From positions 56,755,703 to 56,819,702 of the forward strand of contig CAMGYJ010000002.1 of NCBI GenBank assembly GCA_946122785.1: DNA of 64,000 nt. The letters are read 5' to 3'. Source of the stretch: Linum tenue. Lineage: Eukaryota > Streptophyta > Magnoliopsida > Malpighiales > Linaceae. Of this stretch, positions 11,654 to 23,841 are shown one piece after another; the stretch's first letter is position 1, and each line of letters starts with the position of its first letter. Made by a program: the position numbers and the translations under genes. The notes under the pieces are model-generated. The model saw nothing but the letters and a program-made list of their open reading frames with translations. It made no database searches and had not been told where the DNA came from.

Positions 11654-13039
11654 GATACAATTCTCATCACTTAGCAGTGTGCTAAATGCCAATTGATTCA
11701 TAGTAAATTAGCAGGCTTCAGTTTTCAACTAGAAAAGTAATACAAAGTCACTAGTAAGAAAAATGGCATTTTGGGAAAAGTCAAGCACACCCAACGATTT
11801 TATGTAATTGTTCATGAAATTCTATAGAATAAAGTCTTGTAGCATTTTTTTTGGTTACAATAGTATTGAATTGGAAGAAGGAAAGTGTGACAAAAAAGAG
11901 TAATTTCATCTCCGCTTCTCCTCATCCATCTCGAGCCTCATCACCCATCGCGTGGCCGACCACCTGCCACCTGGAGTTATCAACCTCCAATCACTACCAT
12001 TCCTTTCTTTATCTAATTTCATAAAATAATTTTTTTATAATTATTTTAATAGTGGGTCAAATTAGTTTTTGTACATCTTTGTTCTTTTTTTCTGTAGTTT
12101 TTTCTCTTGTATATTTCGTGTGTGTTTTCCTAGGTAGTAAATTGAAGGTGTGGTGGGAATGTGGCAATGTTAGCTTGTCATGTTTAGGTGGTTTTATTTA
12201 TTTATTTTTATTTTTTGGGAGATCGTTGGTTAAATGATTTTTTTGCCTTGTTATCATTTTTAATTAAGCTTAGAAGTTTTACTTCTTTTCATTAGAAGTC
12301 TGATTTTACCTCTTAGGCCCAATCCTTTTCACTTGTTTTGATTTGTCAATAATTTCTATTAACGTGCCTGCAAACTGTACCTAGACTTGAAATGGTTTGG
12401 CTTCTATTTATGGTTTGATTATTCCGTTTTTTTAACAATTAAGAAAAAGCCGCTCATTTATTCATATTTTTTTTTTGGGTAGACCCTTGTTATTTAGGAC
12501 TCTGCTAATCGTTTTAGCTCTAAAATCAATGAGGTTTGATTAGATAGCTCCATTTTGTTTGTACCCCATGACCGAGCGATATTGCATATGTTGCTTTTGG
12601 TCTAGGGGCTTCTTCGACAATAATGATGGTATGCTTGTTATTGAATCTCATAAACTTGCAGGGGCTCGCCACATTGCTTTCATCTTATAGTAGGGCTCCA
12701 TGACTTTCTCCATAAAAAGGTGTTAAAGCTAAGTCAAGGATGTACTCTTGTCGAAGAGGTATCAAAGAGTTGTCCATATCGTGGCAAAAAGACTCTCTTA
12801 CTGATTAATCAACATCTTGTCGGTCGACGTCTTTTTTTTTCCCCTACAAAAGAGTTGTATTTATTTTCATATCTAGCTATTCCTTTTGGAATATCTATGA
12901 GGAGAAAAAAAAGCTTGGAAGAAGGAGATGTGGCACAAAGAGCCTTTTACTAGACTGATGACTATTTTGATGTTCAAATCCGAATTTATTTGGACATGCA
13001 GGTAGTGAACAAATCGGATCGGGGATGGATGAGGCCGCC
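11654..13039. other. intergenic region, no gene recognised
   Basis: AT-rich, with T runs near 12020, 12470 and 12830. Short open frames here have no recognisable motif. Broken gene relics may be present but I cannot identify any. Confidence 0.4.
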
Positions 13040-13042
13040 TAA

Positions 13043-13602
13043 GGCCAAGTCCAATGCAAAACCCTAAATTTGGGGCCTTCATCCCTAAATTTGGGGATTG
13101 ACCCTCATTTTCTCTTCTTTTGCTCCAATGCTTCAATCTCCATATTTGGGGATCTTAATTTTTCAAGTTTTTCCATTTACTTAAAATTGTACTTATCGAA
13201 GTCTTGATATAATTTGTTCATGTTAATTTTTTTATAGTTCGTCATCATTTTTAAATACAAATTTTTCGATAGAATTTTTTTTAATTCTGAGACCTAATTT
13301 TTTTTGGCGAAAAATTATGGACATAATTTGGGTTTACACACAACACTTGAAAATGATTGATCTAATTAAACCCCTAACTAATCCCCTAATTAAATTCCAA
13401 TTAATCCCTAAAATCTTAAAAAGTAAAAGAAATGTCACGTGGCGGGCTTTGGGGAGTCTCTATATTTGGGGGAACCCCATTTCCACCCCCAAATTTGGGG
13501 ATCCTTTTGCAGATTTCCCCCAAATATAGAGACTCCATTGGAGCTAACTTTTCCCCAAATATAGAGACTCCTCCATTTATAGAGGCTCCATTGAAGTTAG
13601 CC
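13043..13602. mobile_element. Tourist-like (PIF/Harbinger) MITE
   Basis: 560 bp with imperfect terminal inverted repeats GGCCAAGTCCAATG (left) and GGCTAACTTCAATG (right, reverse complement), flanked by TAA duplications at 13040-13042 and 13603-13605. The subterminal parts repeat CCCCAAATATAGAGACTCC and related motifs. It has no coding capacity. TAA duplications and GGC-starting termini fit PIF/Harbinger-derived MITEs. Confidence 0.8.
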
Positions 13603-13748
13603 TAAGGGTTTTTTCAAGCTAAAACACATATGCTTCATGCTTGCATTTTGGAATAGTCTAAATGCGAAACAAAAATTCACCTAATATTAATTTCAAATAA
13701 GGTTCTAGTAGTTATTTTAATTGTTGGGTTTAAACTTTAAACTACTTA

Positions 13749-13987
13749 TAAGAAAACAAAATTAATGGGATAAACAATAAAAAAGTAAAATAAGTTTGTA
13801 TTATTTATATTTTTTTGGTATGCGTAAAGTGACTTCCAAGTCACTATGACTTGGAGAAATCAGTCAACTGTAAGAAAACAAAATTAATGGGATAAATAAT
13901 AAAAAAATAAAAAAGTTTGTATTGTTTATATTTGGGTATGCGTAAAGTGACTTCCAAGTCACCGTTACTTGGAGAAATCAGTCAACC
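13749..13987. repeat. two-copy tandem duplication, 122-bp unit
   Basis: Copies start TAAGAAAACAAAATTAATGG at 13749 and 13871. Both contain GCGTAAAGTGACTTCCAAGT and end near AGAAATCAGTCAAC. They differ by a few substitutions and short indels. Confidence 0.85.
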
Positions 13988-14495
13988 ACATTTTCATACA
14001 TGTGGACTACCATATTGTGTTGGATAGAATGACTCGTACCATAGTTGAAATCTCACAAACAATATTACAAATTTTCTAACTCAATCCATAACGCTAAACC
14101 ATAAAAAATAACCATGAACCCTAAACACTAAACCTCAAACCTTCAATCCTGAACTCTATACACATAACCATAAACTTTAACTGTAAACCCTAATGACACG
14201 AGCACGGATCCGACATCCGTACTTATCAAAGTAGCGCAGCTTCAAGAACAAACAAGCAAAAAATATTTTTAGGTAAGTAAAGAAATCCTAAACCAACAAG
14301 GAAGTTGGCCCCGTCCACCTTCTTGCTCCCACGTGGCACGCTCTTCTTTCCGCTTCAATTTAGGCCACTTTGGAGGCTCGCATCAGTCCCTCCTTATTGG
14401 AAAAGCTTAGCCCTCAAAGCTGGAGTGTTCCTGCAAGAGACAACATCAACATAATGTACAAATGGAATTCTCCTCTGCGCAGTGAACATGTGCCT
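13988..14495. other. intergenic; degenerate CCCTAAA-like tract
   Basis: Between 14095 and 14195 the sequence repeats loose variants of AACCCTAAAC, resembling a decayed interstitial plant telomere tract but with few perfect units. The rest may be the decayed 3' part of the Gypsy remnant that follows on the minus strand. Confidence 0.35.
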
Positions 14496-15230
14496 TCAAA
14501 TCAAAAGATGTGTCCCACTTTCGTCCTCCGACTTTGTGCCACTTCCATTTCCTTTCTCTCTTGACCAATTCAACTCCATTTGTCGCTGATCTTCTCGAAC
14601 TTCAGCTGGCGACATTGGTTTGAGCATGAACTTCTGATCGCCTTGCTTGAACCGGTAGTTATTCTGTCTTCCGTCGTGAGTAGCTCGATGATCATATTGC
14701 CACGGTCGACCCAATAAGATATGAGCAGCCTGCATTGGAGCAACATCACACCAGACTTCATATGGATACTCACCTTGATGGCTTCATATTCGTTCAACCA
14801 GTGAAGGTTGCAAGGCTGTGGATGCTTAAGGTTACTCAACCCCAACTTCTTGACTGCATCAAGACTCACTACATTAGTGACGCTACTACCATCGATCACC
14901 ACATACAACAACTTTCCATCCATCAGGCAGCGGGTATGAAATAGGTTATCTCGTAGTTCTTGTTCCACTAGAGATTCAAGGGAGAGCACCCCCTACGATT
15001 AACTCCAAGAAACTTACCTACTAGAGGAATATCAGCAATAATGTGCTCATGAACTTCATCATCATCAGAATCGATTTCCTTCCCCATTGGCTTATATTAA
15101 TCCTCTTCCTCTGAATAGTTTTCTCCATCTCTCAGAACTAGAGCTTTCTTGTTGGGGCACTAGTTTTCCTTGTGACCTCGTCCGAGACATTCGAAGCATT
15201 TGATGCTTCTAGTTGATCCTTCATTTCTGG
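14496..15230 (-). pseudogene. Ty3/Gypsy gag-protease remnant
   Basis: Reading on minus from 15230, a zinc knuckle CFECLGRGHKEN is followed by a stop where the last Cys-Pro should continue. A retropepsin-like domain follows (RDNLFHTRCLMDGK, YVVIDGSSVTNVVS, KLGL), then a frameshift near 14735 and the C-terminal protease phrase HILLGRPWQYDHRATHDG. RT and integrase are not recognisable downstream. This is a common plant Gypsy gag-pro arrangement, here clearly decayed and without visible LTRs. Confidence 0.85.
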
Positions 15231-17620
15231 CTTGGATGATTGGGGCCATGTTCATAACAATTGGCTTGTTTCTAACAACAGAAGCTAGTAACTAAAACAT
15301 GCACCCGATATAGTTTAAAGAGATAAAGAAACAAAGAACATAAGGGGAACCCACAAATGTATCTGTATTTTTTGGGGAAACGTGCTGGAGGGATACCCAC
15401 GACTTTGAAAATAAATTGACCCAAAAAGAATCCTAAAGAATGTGATTCTTGTGTAGGGAAAATGATGATGACATTTTGTCGTAGTTTCCTAGAAGTTAGC
15501 GACGGGAACAACCCAAAATTAGTGATGAAAAATGGGTGGGGCTAGTGATGTAGCAATCAAACTATAAATCCTAGGATGCCCTAGGGTTGTATTTCACGAG
15601 GTCTTTTGATTGCAACTACTCTAACCTAACCTATTGAGCTCAAATTTAGATGCAAGGAAAAGTAAATATGATGCGGGTTTAGGTGCCCTATTCGTGCTAC
15701 TACTCTACTATGCAAACAAAGGAACAAATAAGGCAAGAAAACAAACAATGGAAGCAACAAAAAATAATGTTTCGGAAGTAACTCTAGATGATCATTCACT
15801 CATTAACAAGATGCTTCAATGCTTGTTCTTAAAGATGTCCTATCCCTTCCACTAAGGCTTGCGATAGAGATTTGCCTAGCTAAAGCATGCTTTCGCTTCA
15901 TGCCATAATCTAATCAATGAAGAACAAGGAAGTTAGGATAGCACACATTTAATTGTGGGATTTTACGAACCATAATGATGGTCTATATCATCAATGATCT
16001 AAGAATCAAGCATCGTTCTTAGTCATGCATAGAAGGGTAGGTAGTCCTCCTATACACACATAAGAAGATGCCTACTAAACGGGATTAGTTTCCTTGTTGC
16101 CCATAATAGTAGTAAACGAGATACTATAGTAGCATTCGTAATAGAATCATAAGCATCGATCAACCAAAGTATATAATAACCATAGCACCGAATAACTCAA
16201 GCAATAGCTGAAACAAGAATAGATTGACATCAAACATCAATGATAAGAATACTTATACAATAAGCATCTCATTAAATCATAGAAATAATACACAAAGCAT
16301 CATCGAATTGCATCCCTCAACAAATCGAGCTTGCTAAAGAAAGAAGGATTAGAAGACATCACCGTAGATGATGAAGCCATCCTCATCGAGCTCCTCTTCC
16401 TCTCCTTGGCTTTCTAACTCATGCCCTAGGGTAGAGTGGACGTAAAGTGTGTACATAACCTCTAGTCTAGCCTCCTATTTATACTAGTTACAAGAGGGGG
16501 GGGGGGTCTAGTCTTTTTCCTCCTAGAATTTAGCCAAAACCTTCCTTATCCTACTTGAAGTCGGTTTCCTTCAACTTGGGGACAAAGCTACTTGTTGAAG
16601 AAGTTTCCTAAAGGACTTGGGCCAAGCGGCGGTTGGACTCGCTGCTCTCAATTCTTCTCAAAATCGACACATTCTTTGGGCAACTTTATCTTGCGCTCAT
16701 GGACATGTTTTCGAAATTTTAGCTCAATCGGACTTCGTAGTACCCGTATGCTCTTCAAAATACTATAATCTGGTCCATAACTTGAGCTTCTTGTGTCAGA
16801 ATCCATCTATGTTTGGGGCAATGAGCTTGTATTCTAGTCCTCCTTCTGATCCATTAGGTCTCTTGACGATCCATACTCATCTCAGGTGATTTATATCCTT
16901 GAAAATAAAACAAACAAGGCATCACATAGTACAAAAACATACTCAAGATCTATTATAAACATATTAATTAAATAGTTATGATTTGCATGTGAAATATAGT
17001 CAAAACTACTAAAGATGCAATTGATAGAAGAGGAAAATATATCGAATATGGGAGTGATAAATACTAAAATCTATGTGTGGTCAATTGGGAGGGTATCTCA
17101 ATACCTTTATCCACTCTGCACCAAGCATGGGTCGTGTAGGTAATACCAGTGCGAGTATGGGGTATGGCGGGTCGACCCACTCTTACATGCTATTTGAAAA
17201 AAATACACGTTAAAATTGTACTTTTTACGATAAAACGAAGCGAAAACACTTTATGAATGAAAATAGTAATATAATGGGTAGTTGAGTCTAATTACTTAAA
17301 AAATCAAGTCTAACTAATTGAAGAAAAATATAGAAAAAATATGAATAAATATTGTTAGAAATTGAGATATAATAAGCTAAGAACGAAACGAAGCACGACT
17401 AGTCAAAAATAAATACCATGCCTCGTCCCACGCTAATAATGGTCGGTTAATACCTGACAGGACGGATTCAAATTGCCATCCGTTATCAAAATCTCTATTA
17501 TATTCCAAAAAGTTAAATTGAGATCTTTTTCAAAGCCCAACGAGCATTAGTAGATGACTAGATGCGCCGGGCCCAAAATGTCGACCTCTATTGAAAATCG
17601 TCGGATCCGATCCAGTAGGA
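15231..17620. other. intergenic or decayed repeat, no gene recognised
   Basis: Short open frames (for example 15634-15855 and 16617-16889) show no family motif. A 13-G run sits near 16496-16508. The block around 15550-16900 has the look of old LTR-element non-coding sequence, but I found no terminal repeats. Confidence 0.35.
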
Positions 17621-18300
17621 ATTTCAAGACTGAGATTTTAGGGTTCTAACTTCTAACATGTGATCGCCTCTATAAAAACAGAACTTCCATCCCATCAGCA
17701 AATCAACACTACTTGATCTTATCTGAGCGGGAAACGAATCTCTCAGTCGCCTAATCGGCAACTCTGCTCCGTCTCTGGTTTCTCTCCGTCGCTTTCTCGA
17801 GCTACCCTGCCCATCTCCAATGGTCTTTGTTGGCGGCTCTTTGCGGTGGTAGGATAACGGTGGCGGTGTTCCCATTTTGGCTTGCTGTGGAGGTTCGTCA
17901 ATCCCGCGGTGAAGACTGCCCGCAGGCTGAGCCCATCGTCGATGAAAATCTCTCGACTCGGCTATGATGGCGTCGCGGGCTAAACCCCCCAAAACCCTTT
18001 TAAAATAAAATATAAAGTTCGCGTCTTTTTCGTTTTATTTTTCATATGCAGAACTTGGTTTCTAAGATCGATCTTATTAGGGTTATGCAATCGTTTGTGA
18101 ATGGTTTTGTTTTCTTACTTGTTGACTTTGCCTGTTCTTTAGGAGCCGCTATTCTACTGCATTAAGATGCGATTTAAACTAACAGAATGGTGCTCTGCGT
18201 TACTGTATAGAGAGTTTTTTTTCTTCTCCAGATTGTGCAGCTTCTAAGATTGGCGGCAGTGGAGCAGAGCTTAAGAAGAGGCTACCCAAGTGGATTCTTG
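17621..18300 (+). other. possible leader and short exons of an unidentified gene or gene relic
   Basis: A GC-richer island at 17690-17990 follows a TATA-like CTCTATAAAAAC (17667-17678). Farther on, a strong acceptor (T-rich then TTCTCCAG) at about 18228 precedes a short reading ending SKIGGSGAELKKRLPKW, ILGGDK and TAA near 18290. I do not recognise the protein, and no continuous coding path between these parts is convincing. A minus-strand open frame over 17624-17992 is Arg-rich and probably a GC artefact. Confidence 0.25.
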
Positions 18301-18867
18301 GAGGCGATAAGTAATTCTATGGAATGTAATTTGGTTGTTTGGGAGTTCACATGGATGAAGGGGGTGGTTGGATTAGGCGTGAGATTAGTAAATTGGTGGA
18401 ATGTAGCATTCGAGATGTTGAGAATATGTCAAATGTCAGTTTTAGGCGAAATCAGAAACTAGATCGGAAACTTTGTATGTGTGTTTTCAAGTGAATGAAT
18501 GTTTGAGAATATGTCAGATTTGCCTTTCCCACATGCCCACAAGTGAAATTGCAGTTCTTCTCACTTATGGAATTGCGACATTGGTTGAAAGAATTGAGGC
18601 ATGAACCCTTCTTGTGAAATGCCACATGTTTTGGTTCATGCCACAAGTTTTCATGTTTATGTCTGTATGAATGAATTTGTTTAGTTTCCATGCTCTTATA
18701 GCCTAATGCAGTAATGAACTCTTTGATAGCAGTTCCAAACTTCCCATGAGTGAAGAATCTGTAGAACTTGGTTATGTACCAGAAAAGTTATCAGCAGACG
18801 ATCTATACCAATAATCAAATAGCCTATCAAGTACAATATATATCTGATGTCTCTTCTGTGTTTCATT
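18301..18867. other. intergenic, nothing recognised
   Basis: AT-rich sequence between the unidentified island and the expansin pseudogene. It may include 3' UTR of either. Confidence 0.3.
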
Positions 18868-19955
18868 TCATTTCCTTCTTTGGCGGCCAGGGTGAGCCTG
18901 CCCAAACTGCCTGCCAACAAAAGTCTGCACAAAAGACCAGCTCTTAGGAGCAACATTGAACGAAGTGACAGTTTGAACATTACTAGTTATAACCTTGAAA
19001 GACACCCCTTGGCCTTGCAGGTAACCATTCGTCTGCCAATTCTGGCACCAGTTCCTCACCATGGGCAGCCACTTTTCACCATGGTTTGAACCCTTGACCC
19101 ACATGGCCACTACATCTCCAGCACCACCGACGTTCGTCACAAGCACAAGGTCGAAGTAAGCATTCCCAGTAGTGGTGAACTTGATCCCTCTTTTTCTCTT
19201 GCAGGCGATCCTCGTGTACATAACTGGGACTATCCCTGCCTTGTAAGCAGCCGTGTGCTGGAAGATCGGCTGGATGACATCAAAGTGCTTGTTGGGCGCA
19301 TTGCACCATCCTAGCCCTCCACTGGGTGGAGACACCAATGTGGGTCGTGTGTGCATTTCAGCTGGAAGCATGGTCCGCAGGATTTGCCATCGTTGAACAG
19401 GGCTGTGCTTAAAGCTGCTGTCTTTGTGCCATAGCCTTCGCTGTACAGATCCCCGTATCCTCAGGCCCCTCCTGTTTAAGAGGTTGTGTTTTATTACATA
19501 TGAAACATGTATACAATTTGTGATTGGGAAAGGTATGAGACATTGCTTGATTTGCCAAGTTCTCAGCCGTATGGAACTCCATTAGCCAAACGTAGAATCA
19601 TGAAGAGTCGAGGAGATAGAATTTACGTTCACAGAGTCTTTTTGTAGTTATCTTTTTCAACGATGCTAAAACTTACCCATAGTGCCCTGCCAGAAGCCTC
19701 GCCACCACCGTAGAATGTGGCATGGCCGGTCATCCATCGACCTAGAGGTTGGTGGGCATGAAGACTATGTCTCGGTTTGTCGACAGGATGCGGACTTCCT
19801 CCATGATGCGTTGGATATGGGTTTGACAATTGACATTGTGGCCTGGTGGTTTGCCATCATGATACTTCTTACCCTGAATCTCGCCATTACCACCGTGGTA
19901 GCCTGATTGCCCGCCAAATGCTTGTGCAAATGCTAGAAGGGCTAGTTCATGAATT
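18868..19955 (-). pseudogene. alpha-expansin pseudogene
   Basis: Minus-strand pieces match alpha-expansin in order. They are a signal-peptide-like LALLAFAQAFGG near 19950, exon-1 text [13 protein letters not shown] (about 19700), an intron with donor GTAAGT, then [20 protein letters not shown] and [12 protein letters not shown] (about 19450-19380), and after a frameshift the C-terminal half with [12 protein letters not shown] and [13 protein letters not shown]. Lesions are visible. About five extra bases before the exon-1 donor break the frame. The segment carrying the expected TNFCPPN is deleted after CTHDPHWC. The normal stop after GRQF is lost. Its neighbour at 28438 (-) is an intact paralogue. 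It would have been a secreted wall-loosening protein. Confidence 0.88.
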
Positions 19956-19985
19956 TAAATTCTTTATGATGCCAAAACGTTGAAT

Positions 19986-20150
19986 GAGCTTGTTCGCGAG
20001 CTTTCGAGCTGAACATAGTATGGCTCGAGTTCGGCTCGTTTAGTTAACGAGCTTGTTCGCGAGCCGGCTCGATTAAGATGAATTGAGTGTCGAACGAGTT
20101 TTTCTCGAGTCGGACATAGAGTCGTTCGTGAGCGGCTTAGTTCATTAACA
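19986..20150. repeat. GAGCTTGTTCGCGAGC repeat element
   Basis: The 16-mer GAGCTTGTTCGCGAGC occurs at 19986 and 20049, among many related GGCTCGAGTTCGGCTCG motifs on both strands. Such self-complementary arrays are typical of plant hAT-like MITE ends. I could not fix outer termini. It truncates the 5' end of the expansin pseudogene. Confidence 0.55.
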
Positions 20151-20155
20151 AACAT

Positions 20156-20794
20156 AGAGGTATGAATATGAATGTTGCTGTTTTATCATCAGAAGTACAA
20201 TTGGCTTCAAGGGAGAAGAAATTCTATGTTTTGTTGCTTTTATTTTTAGGCCCCGAGCAGCGATGGCAAACCACAATACCTAACCGCTCGTGGAAAATCT
20301 CTACATTTACTAAGTATGAGACAGGTATGAGTAAAATTTACGATAAGTCTGATGAGGATGAAACGAGTATAATTTTAGCATCTCTGCCCTATATACCATA
20401 CACATATCTGTCTTACCAAGACTACTTATTCAAAATATATTAGAAAAATCAAAATGTAACATGTCAATGGAAAGAAGGATAACCAAACTAAATAAAGAGT
20501 TGAAATGTAACTGAGTGGTCAATCAAACCAAACCTTAATTTCTTTCCTTCCAATTCACTCTTTACTCTATCACTTTGTCCTTGTAACAAGATTAAATTAG
20601 TCATTTATTGCTTAGTCAATATGTCGAACTCGTAGATTAATAATTTGGTAAATATTGAACCTTTTCTAATGGAGAATTGGAGTTTTACGATTGAATTTGT
20701 TAAATTCGTATTAAAATAGTTGTCTCTTTGTTGATTTTATGATTTATTACGTCCATTTAGTGTTATAATTAAATCTACATGTTAAAATAGTAAT
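20156..20794. other. intergenic, no gene recognised
   Basis: AT-rich. A short open frame at 20162-20443 has no recognisable motif. Confidence 0.35.
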
Positions 20795-20802
20795 GTTGGA
20801 TG

Positions 20803-21399
20803 TAGGGATGTCAATCCAACCCGTAACCATGGGTACCCTACCCGACCGTAACCGGTCAACGAGGGTAATTACCCGCTTTGACGGGTTAAGGGGCGGGTAC
20901 GGGTAATACCCGGTTTCAAAATAAAGAGTAGGGTACGGGTATGGTAATCGATAATACCCGCCCCGTTATACCCGCCCCGCTAATCAAAGTGTCCATTTCC
21001 CTTGAGAAATTTAGTTTAGCTTGAGAAATTTAGTTTAGCTACCATTATTGATGATGAAGATGTAGACGATTATTATGTTTGTGTGGATTGTAGAAGCAAG
21101 AACAATTATTATGTTTTTGTTGTTTTTATTTGTGTGGATTGTTGAAGCTAGAACAATTAGAAGTATTGAGAATTTTTAATGGACAACAATATGTATGTGC
21201 ATATATGTGTATAAGTTCATAGTTTAGGATTCGTACCCATGGTTACCCGAATACCCGTGGTTACCCGGTGGGTAGGGTATGGTTATATAATTTTCATACC
21301 CGGTGGTTATTTGGTCGGGTATTTTAGAAGGCTCTACCCGGCGGGTTAGGAGTTGGTATACGGTAAACCCGCACCCGACCCTACCCACTGCCATCCCTA
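20803..21399. mobile_element. hAT-type MITE, 597 bp
   Basis: Terminal inverted repeats TAGGGATGTCA and TAGGGATGGCA (right end reverse-complemented) are flanked by a perfect 8-bp duplication GTTGGATG at 20795-20802 and 21400-21407. The ends are built from ACCCGTAACC/GGGTACCC-like repeats, the usual subterminal motif pattern of plant hAT elements. The AT-rich middle has no coding frame. Confidence 0.88.
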
Positions 21400-21407
21400 G
21401 TTGGATG

Positions 21408-21563
21408 CATGAACGGATATTATGGATACCCGAAAATCGCGACAATGAGGACAGGGATACAAAACCTCCACAGCATGGATATGAGATGAGTGTTCCTTTG
21501 ATTATTCGAAAATGAAAATGGTTTAGAGAAACCCACCCAAAGCAGCCAATTGCCATCCCTAGT
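21408..21563. mobile_element. fragment of a second hAT-like element
   Basis: The sequence ends in TTGCCATCCCTAG at about 21550-21562, nearly the same terminus as the adjacent MITE (GCCATCCCTAG). The opposite end is missing or hidden by the neighbouring insertion. Confidence 0.4.
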
Positions 21564-22001
21564 ATGAGCCTGTGAATAATCTTTGTTCATTTTTAATTTA
21601 TCCACCTTTTGACATAAGATATTTTGAAAATAAATTAAATTAATATGGAAATAATAATTTGAATGTGGATGATTAGATTAAATACTACATAGAGATGCCA
21701 CTTTATAGTGTCATGTTAGGCGCTAGCACAAATAATAGCCCTTAAAATTAATTTAATGACAGAAATTTACCTTCTACTATTTGGATAACCCACTCCCATT
21801 ATTTTTAAGGAATTAAAACACTTCCTCTTATGAGGACAATTTCGAGGTCGAATTTGTTTTAGGTGGAGGGAAATGTTATATCCCAGTCGATCAGTTCAGT
21901 CAAATGAAGCATCTAAGCATCTTTTTAGCGGTTGTCTGCGTTCCCGTCTCTTAGTTCCAATTTCGGGGACGAAATTGTTGGGGGGGGGGGGGGGGAGGAA
22001 A
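21564..22001 (+). other. Gypsy pol 3' end relics and poly-G tract
   Basis: Two phrases typical of the last codons and polypurine region of plant Ty3/Gypsy elements occur here: TTTCGAGGTCGAATTTG (about 21840) with GGTGGAGGGAAATG before 21874, and TTTCGGGGACGAAATTG (21961) followed by a run of 17 G. Each precedes a TGT start that looks like an LTR boundary. Confidence 0.5.
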
Positions 22002-22700
22002 TGTAACACCCTAAGTTTGGATTTGGGTTCGATTAAGGTTCGACCAAAAGAGAGTTGGGAGACGGTTGAGTTTAAGAAAATATTGAAGAAGGAGGAACAT
22101 GCTAGAACATGGCCCGAAACACGACCGTGTTGCTAGGTCGTGTTCGGTTAGGCGTGCCGTTTTGACAAAGCCGTAAATGAGACAATGGAGGCTTGAACAC
22201 AGTCAATGAACACGCCCGTGTCATTAGATCGTGTTCCGTTAAATGCTCGTTTTAAAGATAAGGGGTTGGTGGACGAGTCGTTTTGGAAGAATTGAAGATG
22301 AAACGTAACACGACCTAAGCACGTCCGTGTTGGTTGGTCGTGTCACTTGAGGTATCGGGACAGGACGACGGACTGGCGGAATGAGGCACGAAGTTTGAGG
22401 CAAACACGGGTAAGAACACGGCCGTGTCCCGTGCCCGTGTTCACTTTGACCTGATATATAAGTTGTCAATTTTTCTGCTCACCTATTTCCATCTCCCAAA
22501 TCGCCCCAAACGCTCTAAACGAGCAGAACACGAAGGAAAGAAAGGAGAGGAGCAAAGAGGAAGGAGGAGGAAGTAACCGCTGGATTATTCCCCGTTCGCC
22601 GGCAAGCAAAGATATCGACGAAAATCTCCCCAACTCCCTATTCCTCTCGACTTCTAATATTTCATACGTCTTAGGAAGGTAAGGATATTCGTCCCTAGTC
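22002..22700 (+). repeat. Ty3/Gypsy LTR, right boundary undefined
   Basis: Begins TGTAACACCCTAAG directly after a purine-rich GGGGGAGGAAA tract, the classic start of many plant Gypsy LTRs. It carries repeated ACACGACCGTGT/ACACGGCCGTGT palindromes and a TATA motif TGATATATAAG near 22452-22462. I found neither a matching second LTR nor a primer site, so this is a solo or truncated LTR; the end at about 22700 is a guess. Confidence 0.6.
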
Positions 22701-23833
22701 GTTCCTACGTTCTTTTGGTCGCTAGTAGTAACTCTAGATTGTTAAACCTTGAAATTAAGTTGGCGATTAAGTACTTTTGAGAAGGGGATCGAGCTTGGTT
22801 CAATTAGACCTCGTCCCAATAGTTTTGGAGGTAAGGAATCGTGATTCCCTTCGGATTAGATCGAGTTTTTTTATGAGTTTTCTTGTAGTTTCAAATCAAG
22901 AGATTTAGTTACGGGTTTCCGGGCTTTTCGTGGCGAACAGAAAGATGGTCACTAAAACGTCAGAAATTTCCAGAATAGTGTTTTTAGCAATTTATATTTA
23001 TTCGACACCCTTATAAGCTTGATAAATTTGTTTATTAATTTTAGAAATTGAAAGAAGGTCATTGGAGGCCCTTGAATTAATTTGACACCCTCAAGTTCTG
23101 GGAGAGGTCGAGGAAGCGGAGGGCGCAGCAGGCGGAGATGGCCGCGCCGGGGAGGGAGGAGTTGATGGAGTTGTTGAAGGAGGAATTATTGGCTACACTT
23201 CTTATTCATCTTCAACCCCTTCTATTGACTCTGCAATCCCTGATTTATTTAATTTAAAGTCTTCTTTTGTGTGGATATAAGTGGGAAAGAAGATTTGATT
23301 TTCTTTCTCCCCTACTCAGTATTCTTGTCTCGGAACACACCCCTTTGTCGCTCTTTGCTTTGGGCTCATCAGTTGCTTGTTAAGAAGACATAATCACCCT
23401 CTATTGTGGTTCTGGATCGGAAACATGGTATTCATCGTTGAGGGAAAATTGGCACTCAGTCGCGGTTCTAATTGGCGCCGGACTGTGGTTCTTAATCGGC
23501 AATGGGAAGTGTCTCTGTTTCACCTGCTGCGTTAATTTCCTAGGTTCTTCATCTCTCAACCAACGCCATAACCTAAACCTTGTTTAAATTAATTGCGCGG
23601 AAACAAAAGTGTTAATGATGTTGATTTTTGATTTCATATAAAAGATGATGAGAATTGAAACGTCCACCAATCTACTGTGTGTTTTGGATTGAAAACTCTG
23701 GAGCCATGGAAACGGAACCGCGGAATAGAAGAAGGAAAGAGGAAAGTGGGAGTTATAAATTATTACTTTAACCAATACATTACACGTGTGAATTTTTTAT
23801 TTGTTTGGAGCACCACCGTGGCAGGCTTACGTG
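22701..23833. other. intergenic or element-derived, no gene recognised
   Basis: May contain the rest of the Gypsy LTR. A GC-rich stretch at 23100-23190 reads AAPGREELMELLKEELL in one frame but has no start or family match that I know. The right end abuts the hAT target duplication. Confidence 0.35.
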
Positions 23834-23841
23834 GTACGCCG

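Noticed and set aside
14095..14195. Interstitial telomere array
   Set aside because: Only loose AACCCTAAAC-like phrases and hardly any perfect consecutive CCCTAAA units.
17624..17992. Minus-strand 122-codon Arg-rich ORF
   Set aside because: No family match or splice support; composition suggests a by-product of a GC-rich leader.
17930..18000. C/D-box snoRNA suggested by TGATGA-like text near CGTCGATGAAAATC
   Set aside because: No matching D box at the right distance and no terminal stem.
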